This document shows positions 1-9,800 of a stretch of DNA of 64,000 nucleotides, in pieces; the first letter of the stretch is position 1, and the number at the start of each line of letters is the position of its first letter. The DNA is taken from contig NC_092012.1 in assembly GCF_042242105.1 (NCBI RefSeq), forward strand, positions 33,881,978-33,945,977, in the 5' to 3' direction. The position numbers were made by a program, and so were the translations under genes. Below the pieces are notes generated by a model. It was not told where the DNA came from. It was given only the letters and a program-made list of their open reading frames with translations, and made no database searches. Origin of the DNA: Pempheris klunzingeri (taxonomy: Eukaryota; Chordata; Actinopteri; Acropomatiformes; Pempheridae).

Positions 1-208
1 ACCGGTGGGTTTGGCGTCGAAAAGTGAATGCGAGAGAAATCAGATCAAAAACAAACATGTGCAAAATGCATCTGGGCTTCTGCAGGGGCAAAAACCCAAA
101 AAGCAAAAAGTGTTTATTGTTTTGAGGAGTCAAAATTCACACTTCCACTCCTGTAGCTGAACTTTCCCAGACACAGAGGAGAGGGAGAGGCACTGAGACA
201 AGATCCCA

Positions 209-210
<2 letters not shown>

Positions 211-256
<46 letters not shown>
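211..256. repeat. (GT)n microsatellite upstream of mesp gene 1
   Basis: This is an uninterrupted GT dinucleotide run of about 46 bp. It ends about 30 bp before a CSL-like site and about 80 bp before the TATA box of the first mesp gene. It is long enough to be length-polymorphic and to adopt Z-DNA. No function is implied beyond its position. Confidence 0.95.
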
Positions 257-257
<1 letters not shown>

Positions 258-287
258 CAGGGGCCTCTGCCTTAGACAGTGATGGTT

Positions 288-345
288 TGTGAGAATCTGC
301 GGAGGTGTCACTTCACACCTCTGTGGCTTGGCCTGGACTTATAAA
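288..345 (+). promoter_or_regulatory. Core promoter of mesp gene 1: CSL-like site, T-box palindrome, TATA box
   Basis: Read directly: TGTGAGAA at 288-295 fits the loose CSL/RBPJ consensus YRTGDGAD. AGGTGTCACTTCACACCT at 303-320 is an inverted pair of T-box half-sites; the right half, TCACACCT, is a perfect reverse complement of AGGTGTGA. TATAAA lies at 340-345, 19 bp further on and 75 bp before the ATG. Direct control of Mesp2 by Tbx6 with Notch/RBPJ is established in mouse, so this arrangement fits presomitic-mesoderm control. A near-copy of the palindrome stands in front of mesp gene 2. Binding itself is inferred. Confidence 0.7.
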
Positions 346-420
346 CCAGTGCGACAGAGCTGAGCAGCACTCACAGCCTCCCAGTCTCTTCAGTCAGACC
401 ACCGAGTCCCTGCACACAAC

Positions 421-1296
421 ATGGATACCTCCTCAGTCCCTCTGCTCAACTACGGCCTGCAGTACCAGTGGTTCTCCGACTCGGACCTCTCCAGCATCTC
501 CTCCACAGAAACCCTCTCCCCCGTCCCCTCTATGGACTCCAGCGTCTCTCCATCCTACCAGCAGCTGCCACAGTCCACTCCAAAGGCCGCCAAGACCGGA
601 TACAGCCAGGCCCTCAAATCAGGACGGGGCCAGAAGACGGTCCGAGCCACCCGGATCCGCAGCAAGCAGAGGGAGAGCGCCAGCGAGAAGGAAAAGATGA
701 GGATGAGGGATCTGACCAAGGCTCTGCATCACCTCCGGTCCTACCTCCCGCCCTCTGTGGCCCCCGCCGGACAGACTCTGACCAAGATCGAGACTCTGCG
801 CCTCACCATCCGCTACATCTCCTACCTGTCGGCCCAGCTGGGCCTCAGCGAGGAGGTGCTGTTTCAGAGGAGGGAACAGGGAGACACCTCGGCCAGCGAC
901 ACCTCCTCGCCCGACATCTTCAGCTACTTCCAGCACGGCGCCGTGGGAGGACAGGAGGCCCTGCAGCTGCAGAGCCAGAGCCTGAACCAGAGCCTGTACT
1001 CGGCCCAGAACACCGTGCTGCACTCTGGGAGCTGTAGTTTTGGAGTGGATCAGTACATTGAAGCTCCTCAGAGAGACGCGAGCTTGGACACCATCCTGCA
1101 GTCCCCCCCAGCAGCACAGCCCTCCTGCCAGGTATGACAACATGGTTTATGTCTCTCTTTATGCAGAAATCACACACGTGCATGTTCTTGATTTAAAGAC
1201 GTACAAAATACTCATCAAATCTCCTTTTTTTTTTTAACACAGATGTGTGGCAAAGACTTCTGCATGCCGCTGGTTCCCAGAGAGTATTGGGGTTAA
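421..1296 (+). CDS. mesp: Mesp-family bHLH transcription factor, gene 1 (two exons)
   Basis: Exons are 421-1131 and 1243-1296, joined in phase 0 across a 111-bp GT-AG intron. The product is 254 aa. A basic helix-loop-helix domain spans about residues 80-142: the basic segment contains EKMRMRDL, followed by HHLRSYLPPSVAP, the loop, and KIETLRLTIRYISYLSAQLG, the typical Mesp core. The N-terminus is Ser/Pro-rich and acidic, and the C-terminus is Gln/Ser-rich. The short second exon encodes 17 residues ending REYWG. Mesp proteins are nuclear factors that set segment polarity in the presomitic mesoderm and specify cardiac mesoderm. The start follows a TATA box by about 75 bp, and no better in-frame ATG precedes it. 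The second mesp gene lies 3.6 kb downstream on the same strand. Family assignment is firm. Whether this is the mespa or mespb type was not resolved from sequence alone. Confidence 0.93.
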
Positions 1297-1488
1297 AGAC
1301 TCCGACACTGTTCGTCCAACAACAGACACAAACTACTTCTCTGCTTTTACTGCCTCACTGTGAAACAAGTAATTTATTTGAAATATATATGCTATTTTAC
1401 ATTTTATTTATTTTGTCCTGTGAAATGTTCCGTGTAAATATTAATATGTCTAACAGCTATTTTTATATGCTTTTATACCACTATTTAT

Positions 1489-1607
1489 AATAAAATATGA
1501 AATATTCAAATGTCTGATGTTTTGTTATCATTCAAAGCCTATTTTCCCATGATGCAGTTCAGTTTCAAATCCCCAAACCGACACAACACGTGTTTCTGTT
1601 AAATAAA
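1489..1607 (+). terminator. Poly(A) signals of mesp gene 1
   Basis: AATAAA occurs at 1489-1494, about 190 bp after the stop codon, and again at 1602-1607. Either could end the transcript. The AT-rich 3'UTR around 1370-1500 suits an unstable, cyclically expressed mRNA, but that is inference. Confidence 0.6.
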
Positions 1608-1773
1608 GAGTCATTTGTCATTTATTCCTGAGCATGGCACTTTACCCTGTGGTGCTCCTGGTTGTCTCCCAGTGTGTGAATGTGTGACAGGATGGAGCTG
1701 CTGCTGAGGCAAAGACACAACATAGCGCCCTCTGTTGGTCATTCAGGCACAGTGGTCTCCAATCTGTTCTCAG

Positions 1774-2544
1774 CAGTGGTGGAACAAACACTCAGATCTT
1801 TGTCTCATGTCAAAGTAGCAGTGCTGTAGTGTAGAAACACTCTTTACAAGCCAATTTCCTGAAGTCCTGAAGTAAAAGTAGAAAAACTGTGCATCACAAT
1901 ATACTTAAAAATATACGACCAGAAGTAAAAGTGCTCATTATTCCTCATTATTATCTTATCAGAATAATTTGTATTGTATTACTGGATTTGAATGGTCGAT
2001 GCATTAATGCGTTCATCAGTTTGATATTGCAAATTACTGGGTAGCTCATAGTAATCTATGAGGACTTATGGGTTGATTGTATTCTGTATTAATGACCTAA
2101 ACCTGCAGAGTAAGTTATCAAATAAATATAGTGGAGTAAAAAGGACAGTTTTGGCTTCCAAGAGTAGAAGTAAAGGTAAAGTACAAGTACCTTAATATTG
2201 TACCTGTACAGTACTCAAACAAATACAAATTGCAGAAATATAGAATACAATAATAATAATAATGATAATATAATGTTTGGTTTATTGAATAGAAAGAGTT
2301 TTAAAACATTTATACTTACATAATTTGTCCTATGTCTACTTTTACTTCAGTAACGTCTTAAAATGTTCCCAAATGTGTTTGTTAGTGATAATGACATGAT
2401 ACTCTATAATAATATAACACTGTGAAAAGGGCCATGAGTACTTTTAGGGATACTTACATGCTCCTACTTAATTAATAGTATTTCTATACTGTGGTGTTTC
2501 TACTTTTGTTAAAGTAAAATATCTGAGAACTTCTTCAACCACAG
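1774..2544. mobile_element. MITE-like element with terminal inverted repeats
   Basis: The left end starts CAGTGGTGGAACAAAC and ACTCAGATCT follows. The right end, read on the minus strand, starts CTGTGGTTGAAGAAG with CTCAGATAT following, so the ends are imperfect inverted repeats of about 26 bp. The interior is AT-rich and full of short motifs such as AGTAAAAGTA and TACTTTTA, with no coding capacity. From memory this resembles an abundant non-autonomous DNA element of teleosts that begins 'cagtggtggaagaagtactcagatc'. It occupies about a quarter of the mesp-mesp interval. Confidence 0.65.
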
Positions 2545-4680
2545 CCAGAAACATTATATTAATTCCCCGTCATGGTCCGAAGCCTGTGAGAAGACAGAGG
2601 TTTGCAGATCAGAGATCAGCCAGGTTATCTAGTTTATTTAGTGCATCTTTGTTAATGGGGCTCTGCAAACACAGAGAGGTCCTTGGCACCGCTAAGTCTA
2701 GACTAAGACATTAGATGCTCCCTTCTCATTCCCCCTCTCTCTCACCTACAGCCCTAATTACCTGCTAGAGCCAACAGAGGGGCTTTAATATTCATAGAGA
2801 AGTGTGGAGCTGCATAGCAGGCAGGAGAATTAGGCCTGTGTGTTTAGTTTGCCACATACATGCAGGTCATTTGATATGCAAGCAGCAACCCCAACACAAA
2901 GCCTAATACACTCACTTAAGTCTTTCATCAGAGAAAAGCTAATAAACTCTCCAGGCTAAAAGGGTTTGGGATGAAAGAGTTAGCACTGCTGTGCTGATTA
3001 TTCACTCATTACACGTGAGTAAACACCGTCAGAGTTAATGTGGATTAAAAGAAGACAGATCCTCTCCGTCATCAGCCCGGGAGGGAGGAAGAAAGTTCCT
3101 CAGAGGAAGCTTCATAATGGAAAATAATAATGAGTTAACTGTCTGTCATTTGAAATGAATCAAATGAAAGACGTTCTTCAGTAAAAGTGAACTAAACAAT
3201 AAATGTTTGTGCAGGAAAATTAACATTCCTGTTAAACTGAAAGAATCACATCTATAAAAGCTCCACACTTTAACTGACCGATGATTTAAGTGCTAGAATT
3301 AGTTGTAATAACTGCCGTCAGTCATTGTCACACACTGTGTGCTACAGAGCGTTAGAGTATTAATAAATGTCCAGCACTGTCATGTCACATGATGATGTGG
3401 GTGGTCAGAGGTCATTGTGGGAGCTCGTCCCCGGGTCAGCTGTCTGGTGTGAAGTCTGGTGTCACCTCGCACACTTTCCAGCTCTGGAGCTCGACCAGCC
3501 TCTGCAACATCAGTGCTGTTTTCATGTCCTGAGAAGATTCCCATCCTTGCTTTGGACGTTTCTCCCGACTCACATGTCTGTTTTTCTTGCCTGACTGAGG
3601 CGGTGGAGAGCCGTGCGAGACTGGTTCACACTCTGGTCCCACTCATTGGTTTCACCTCCGCTGCAGAGCAGGAGTCAAATCTGACGCGGCGGTTTGTGGG
3701 AACGCCGTTCAGGACTCGGGTCCACAGTCAGCACCTGGCAATCAAATCTGCAGAAACATCAGAGAGGATCTGTTGATGAAAACTATGAATACGTACGGTG
3801 TCTGTTTATATGCAGCATTTTGTGAACAAGAAACAAGAGATTTAAGATATTTAAGAATTCAGTGGTAAGAGAATAGTAGTAATTTTTTGACCCCAAAAAA
3901 ATGTATAAAAGGGAAAAGATGCACTAAACTAGATGCACCAGTGTTCAGAGTAATTTACAGCAAAAAGCTGACAACATGATGCATCTACATAAAAAATGTG
4001 CTTGTATCAAAACTTCTCTACCAACTCATTGTTTCTCATTTCTTTTCTCACTTTCCTCCAAGATCCCAGTTCCTAAATCACAGGACATTAACTGGGCTGT
4101 TTGTAATGTTTGTTACAGTCGAACCTGACCAGGACCTGAACTGTGTCTTTATCTAAACCTACCAGAAGAGTTCAGTCCACTTCATCAAATCTAAAATGTG
4201 CTAATATTTAATGGCTCTGCACATTCTTTGAGAGCGGATCCGGGTTCCCAGGCCAGCGAGGCCTACTGCTGTCCAAACAGGACGAGGTGTCGCCTCCTCA
4301 CGCCTCACAGCTGCCCCGGCACACTTCTCCAGCCCAACCTTGTAGGAGATGCCAGAAAGAAAGAAAGAGCAGCACTCCTGAGATGTAGAGCTGCCAAATT
4401 AACTACACGTCTTTTACTGTGTATGTGTGATGGGACAAAGAAGGTGGGATGTCGTGTTTGACTGAATCTGTGACCTCAAACCTTCACAAGACTCAATCTT
4501 CCATCCAATCAGCCCTCTCCCCCTCCACCCTCCAATGACACTCCAGATTCATAACAAAACCCTCTCAGGCTCTGAGACAGACCTGCGCCCCAGGTACAGC
4601 CCCCGTCATGGCAGGGTCACGTTCCCAGGCTGCGACAGTGTGTAGTGTGAATTTGTCTAAGGCCAGTGCGAGCTGCCAGG
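2545..4680. other. mesp-mesp intergenic DNA, with a CSL consensus site
   Basis: No gene is supported here. The stretch from about 2690 to 3060 is non-repetitive, with several TAAT/ATTA-type motifs, and could be conserved non-coding DNA; this cannot be tested without alignment. TGTGGGAA at 3695-3702 is a canonical high-affinity CSL/RBPJ site. Open frames in 3367-3776 and 4198-4461 lack recognisable protein features. Confidence 0.4.
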
Positions 4681-4813
4681 TCACACCTTGTCCTCGAGCG
4701 GGCCTGTTTCCCATGGGACCCCCTGGCCAAGGTGTCAGCCCTGCTCCCAGAGCTTCTCAGGACCAGAGGTGGCTGCTGGAGGTGCAACTTCGCACCTCCC
4801 ACCACATATATGG
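4681..4813 (+). promoter_or_regulatory. Core promoter of mesp gene 2: T-box site cluster and TATA-like box
   Basis: Read directly: TCACACCT at 4681-4688; AGGTGTCA at 4730-4737; AGGTGCAACTTCGCACCT, an inverted pair, at 4780-4797; and CATATATGG at 4805-4813. A loose CSL match, CATGGGAA, lies on the minus strand at 4708-4715. The palindrome matches the one at mesp gene 1 at 15 of 18 positions. It ends 9 bp before the TATA-like box instead of 19 bp. The ATG used is about 115 bp downstream. T-box regulation is an inference from sites and family biology. Confidence 0.65.
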
Positions 4814-4925
4814 AGCAGCCTCCCTGGTCCTCCTCACTATCCTCTGCCTGCCTTACCAGCACCACACTGACAGCTCACTGCTCAGGGAAGAGCTTACAAC
4901 CACAGCACCGACTACAACAGCAGCC

Positions 4926-5810
4926 ATGGAGGTGTCCTACTGCTCTCCCATCCAGCTCCAGGAGAACGCCTTCCTGTTTGACTGCGACTCGCTGCTGGAC
5001 AAGTCTTGTGGTCCTCTGGCCTACGATCCAGCCTCGGACCCCGGTTACTTCAGCGCTGGCAGCAGCCTGTCTCCCACCTCTTCAGTGGACTCCTTCTGCT
5101 TCTCCCCTACCAGCCTCCAGGCTTCTGGAAACGAACAAGACGCTTTGGACCGTTTCATCTTCAACAGCCCGGCAGCGCCTCTTCTTACCCACGAGGCGCA
5201 ATCTCTGCCCTGCACCAGATCCTCCGCAGCCACCTCCACCATAAAGAAATCCAGGTCCAGGTATCCAGGGAAGAAGCGGCAGACAGCCAGCGAGAGGGAG
5301 AAGCTGAGGATGAGGGACCTGACCAAGGCCATGCATCACCTCAGGACATACCTGCCACCCTCAGTGGCACCAGCCGGACAGACCCTGACCAAGATAGAGA
5401 CTCTGCGCCTCACCATCCGCTACATCTCCTACCTGTCGGCCCAGCTGGGCCTCAGCGATGAGGTGCTGGAGCAGAAGAGATCCTCAGGCTTTGTGGAGCA
5501 GCCCCAAACCCTCAGCCAGTTCCTGGGGCAGCCGCCAGCCAGCCACAGCCCACAAGAACCAGACTGTAACAGCATGAGCACCGTCCAGCTGTCCTCCCTG
5601 CAGCCCTCATACCAGGTATGTTTACATCATGGCCCTTTAAGTCTTTCATTTTCATGTTGGTGGCTTTCCAGAGTGTTACAGTTGAATGAGTTCATGACCA
5701 GAATGTCTGTTTTCTGTTGTCAGGTCTCTGGCGGAGTTTGCTTCCCCAGCGAGCAGTACTGGACGCCACAGCAGCAGCTGCAGCACACAGCCTTCTGTGG
5801 ACAGCGCTGA
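4926..5810 (+). CDS. mesp: Mesp-family bHLH transcription factor, gene 2 (two exons)
   Basis: Exons are 4926-5615 and 5724-5810, joined in phase 0 by a 108-bp GT-AG intron. The product is 258 aa. The bHLH domain lies at about residues 112-170 and differs from gene 1 at only about five of 58 aligned residues. The N-terminal half, with Ser-rich blocks such as SSLSPTSSVDSF, and the C-terminus are largely unrelated to gene 1. The last exon encodes 28 residues rich in Gln. An in-frame ATG at 4608 would add 106 residues, but it lies upstream of the TATA-like box and encodes nothing recognisable, so 4926 is preferred. The intron is open in frame, so a retained-intron protein 36 residues longer is possible. 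Expected role: segmental patterning and mesoderm specification, partly redundant with gene 1. The a/b paralog identity is unresolved. Confidence 0.93.
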   Translation: MEVSYCSPIQLQENAFLFDCDSLLDKSCGPLAYDPASDPGYFSAGSSLSPTSSVDSFCFSPTSLQASGNEQDALDRFIFNSPAAPLLTHEAQSLPCTRSSAATSTIKKSRSRYPGKKRQTASEREKLRMRDLTKAMHHLRTYLPPSVAPAGQTLTKIETLRLTIRYISYLSAQLGLSDEVLEQKRSSGFVEQPQTLSQFLGQPPASHSPQEPDCNSMSTVQLSSLQPSYQVCLHHGPLSLSFSCWWLSRVLQLNEFMTRMSVFCCQVSGGVCFPSEQYWTPQQQLQHTAFCGQR

Positions 5811-5989
5811 GAGACACGGCCTTCAATCCTCTCAACTATTTTCATTGCAACAATGACCACTAAAGACTTCTTATGGACAAAACTTTGCATTTTTGTTATC
5901 TTAACAAAATATATTCCTGTGATTTTTTTTTGCCGTCGTGTTTTTGTACATAGATCTGTGTATTTATTGAGCTTTCACAATGTGAACAG

Positions 5990-5995
5990 AATAAA
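5990..5995 (+). terminator. Poly(A) signal of mesp gene 2
   Basis: AATAAA stands 180 bp after the stop codon in an AT-rich 3'UTR. No competing signal lies nearer on the plus strand. Confidence 0.65.
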
Positions 5996-6749
5996 CCTTA
6001 TTTATCAAAAATAACACAATTCGCTTGGGTTTGTTGTTGGTTTTATATGTTTGAAATCTTTTTACAAACTGAACAGATGAAATTATACAGACGTGCTGAT
6101 TGGCCTCCACTTCCTAACACAAACAATGCAGCTGTCAGCAGGACAATGAGGTGCTAAACAGGGAGCACATCCCCTCTAAAGTCCTCAAGGAAAGACCCCC
6201 GCTGTGAGAAGCGGCAGCTGAACTGGGACCAGTTAATTGGCACCTTTTCTAAACCTGTGTAAACACGGCTCCTGGTTGGGACCTTTAATAGCTTTAATAA
6301 CTGGCCCTGGATTGAGTTCTCATACTTGGCCAATACTGCTGCTGAATTGAACTTAATATGGGCAGAGACAGTCAGTGTATTATGTCTTAGTCACGGAGGA
6401 TAGCAGGAAGACTTGATGAATTAATGTTTTATACGTCGGCTATGTCAACACTGTAACCTGTGATGCTGCCCAGATGCCTGCAGCTGCTCTACTTACAATA
6501 ACTGAAACTTTGTGGACATTAATTTTCAGTCAGGCTCTCAACCTTTGTGAAATTCCCAGGATGGTCTTCTCTGTCTTCTCTGTCTTCTCTGTCTTCTTGT
6601 TTCTCCTCTCAGAGGAGTACTTTTTAAACAAAGAAGTGCAAAATGTCACAATCTAATATGGCTTTTATTTCACTGACTGGTGTCCTCAGATGACGTACAG
6701 TGACGTGGTGAGAACAGAATATCACACCAGAATCTGGTATCAAATAGTC
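5996..6749. other. Convergent intergenic gap between mesp gene 2 and anpep copy A, with a small minisatellite
   Basis: No gene is supported. At about 6566-6600 there are four tandem copies of a 9-mer, TCTGTCTTC or close to it. The stretch 6080-6380 is non-repetitive and contains TTTAATAGCTTTAATAA, which could be a regulatory block, but nothing more can be said from one sequence. Confidence 0.4.
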
Positions 6750-6755
6750 TTTATT
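6750..6755 (-). terminator. Poly(A) signal of anpep copy A
   Basis: TTTATT on the plus strand reads AATAAA on the minus strand, about 120 bp past the stop codon of anpep copy A. Confidence 0.65.
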
Positions 6756-6872
6756 CATAAAAATGCTTAATCAAAACTTGACATTTAAAAAATAACATTT
6801 ATAATAATATATTTAGTTCCAGCTGGAGTGACACTCAGTGGAAGATCTACATTTGAAAGCTGCCTAGTGGGG

Positions 6873-9800
6873 TTAGGGTTTAGAGGCTGAATTTGTTTCA
6901 CTAGTGAACCAATCAAGCACCTGTTTCTTGTTCATGGTCACCCATTTTATGTTGGCCTTGGTTCGCTCCAGTGCCTGCTCAAGAGACGAGGTGGCCGAGC
7001 CCAGCTGGCCTGCATTGTCTTCTTTGAACTGCAGTAACTGGCGAGGACAAATAGTCGATGTGAGCCGAAGCACCGGGTCATTAAGACTTACAGACAACAA
7101 CAGCACATATTAGAGAAACTGTACCTGCTTGTACTCAAACTCAGTGGAGAATCGTTCGGTCACTCCATCAATTAGTCTTCCAAAGGAAAATGATCCACCA
7201 CCATAGCTGAAGAGGGAGAAAGAACAACAGAGGCTTTGAGCATTACACAAACCACTGTGGCCCCCACGGTTACAATTACTATTAATACAATTACCAAAAT
7301 GTATTTAGATACATCTTCTAACACAATCAGTGTTTTACATGCAGACTTTCCAAGTTTTGCTCTGCTACAACTGATTTGTCCTCAACAAGTTCCAGCACAC
7401 GACAAAGTGCAGCAGTGCTTTTAAACATTAAGCTGAAGCCTTAGGAGCTATTCTCTCATCACTAAGTGCAACAAAACTCCAAATCACATCTTTCTTTGCT
7501 GTCCACCAAGATTTCATACCTTTAAAATTGAACAAAGCTCCACTTTTATCACCTGAAGAGCCGTTTCTGTACTTTACTGTTTACTTTTCTGACAAATGTA
7601 CCTCTGGCTACGGTGATGACACCCCTGGTTCTCTGTGTGTACACGGCATCACGACACGCTTTGCTTTCATAGCCGTGTTGTTTAACTGTAACACTTCATT
7701 CGTCCTCCAGCTCAGTTTACTGTAACAGCTCCGTGTGATGGCATCTATGTGTGTGTGTTTATCAGGGACAACTCACTCATTGAATATATGGCTCCATTTG
7801 GCTCTGATAAAGTCCCACGCCAGAGGTTGACCGATGGGGTTACTCGCAATGTAAACGATGGTGTAGGTGGCGTCCTGCTTACGGATCTTCTCTGGGTCCA
7901 GACAATACTCCAGATACCTGAAACACACTCACGGTGTCAATGTGTCTGATAACAGAGGAGCATCAAAACCAGCAGCAGCCATTCTCAGTCAGCACCGTGA
8001 CTTATGATGATGACGTCAGCACCACTGACCTGTTGAGCAGCCACGGCTGCTTGGTGCAGGACAGAGCATACATGAGTTTATCAGCCTCTGAAGCGATGGT
8101 GGCGTTCTTGTACATGGACCAAGCAAAGTCCCACTCCTTCACGCCCCCAGCTGCAAGCGCACTGCAGTAAACCGTGGACCTCAGGTTGGCACTAATCCTG
8201 GAATGATTGGTACAGACGACAAAGAGTTAAAGGTCAAGAGGATGATAGGGAGCGATGGAAGGTGAAGAAAACACTCCAATGAAAAAGCCTGGGAAGAATG
8301 AAAGGAGTGTGAACCTACTTGTTGTCAGCTGGGTTCTCCATCCACTCTCTGAACCAGCCGGTGATCAGCTCGGTGCAGCCGTCCACTCCAGTGCTGCAGC
8401 CCAGCGAGAGTGCAGTCACCTGGTTGTACCTGGACGGAGACACGACGTGATACGACGTTACTGTCCCATCCATTTGGGATGAGAATGGGTTTGATGCTGG
8501 GAGGGTGCGCAATGATGACAGATAAAAAATCAAAAATCTATCATTTGTGTTAGGATGCAGGGAGTAAAATTAAGTACAGAGACATGAAAACTATTTAAAT
8601 ATGTATTTGCTCTTTGTCACTCGCTCGGCCATGATACTCGTCTGTCTGAACGATTCCAGTCAAACCCACTCATGAACATGTTATTTTGCAGTGGAGCTGC
8701 AGTGAAGTTTTCCCAGGAGTGAGAACGAGGTAAATATAAAGTCAGGAGATAAGGATATATTTCTATGGAGATAAGAGGAGAGTGGAGAGAACACACAGCA
8801 GAGGAGACGGGGACTCTGCGTGAAGAAGGTTATGTGAGGCACAGGTTTGGGAAGACACTTTGAGAATTATCTAGTTTTCCCAGGGGGATAATTAAAGTTT
8901 CATCTAATCTACGTCGCATTAATTCACAGGGAGGCGGCGCGCTGTGGCGTGAGCTGTCAATCAAAAACAAAGGAGATTTTTCTGAACCTTGTTCCTCGCC
9001 TTCAGGAAACTCCTCTCGTGTGATGAAGGTGATGAAGGTGATGGAGGTGTGAGGTGAACTCATGTGTTCAAAGAGTGAAACAGACACGGTTGGAAACAGA
9101 CGGCATACTTACTGGTCAGTGTGGTTTTCTGGGATCTTGGTCCAGTTGGCGGTGATGGTCGTGAAGTGGTCAAACAGAGGGGTGACCTGTTTCTTTAGGT
9201 AAGCCTGAGGGACGGAGGTGCAGCGTATTAACCAATCTGCATTCCTTCACGAATCCTCTCTTGGAGGGTTTTTTTTTTCAGTGTTGGAACAAATTTGCTG
9301 ACTATAACAATTGTTGGCCATTGATCACAAACCTGCATGGGTCCGTACACCTCACTGCGGTCAAACATGACGAAGAAGTAGTCCAAGTTGCGGCTGGCTG
9401 TCTGCCAGGGCATGTATTCCACTTCTTTATGGAGGAACTTGGTAGTCCTCAGGGCCAGAGTTGTGTTCACCATCTTCGCCCTGGAAATGACACACACACA
9501 CACCGCTCAGCTCCCTGTTTGAACACGTGACAGCAGCACTTTGTGACAAAATACGACCTCACCGTGCGAGGTTGAAAGCATCATCGATAATTTGAGCTCG
9601 GTTGATGACTGGAATATCCTGGAAAGCAAATAATAATAATAATAATTGGAAGTGGATAATCATTTAGAAGCAGTGCAGAGGTGATAATGCAGGGGCTGCT
9701 GTACCTCGTGTTTGGAGCTCAGCTTGGAGAGGAGACGCTCCCAGTTTGCAGAGTCGTAATTGACTCTGAAGAAGCCCGTCATGTCTATGTTGGCCACCAG

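Noticed and set aside
619-1143. Long minus-strand frames opposite mesp gene 1
   Set aside because: They are shadows of a GC-rich exon; no domain, and the plus strand is a clear bHLH gene.
4608-4925. In-frame N-terminal extension of mesp gene 2 (106 residues)
   Set aside because: It lies upstream of and across the TATA-like box, has no family similarity and would place the T-box sites in coding sequence. The ATG at 4926 gives a normal Mesp N-terminus.
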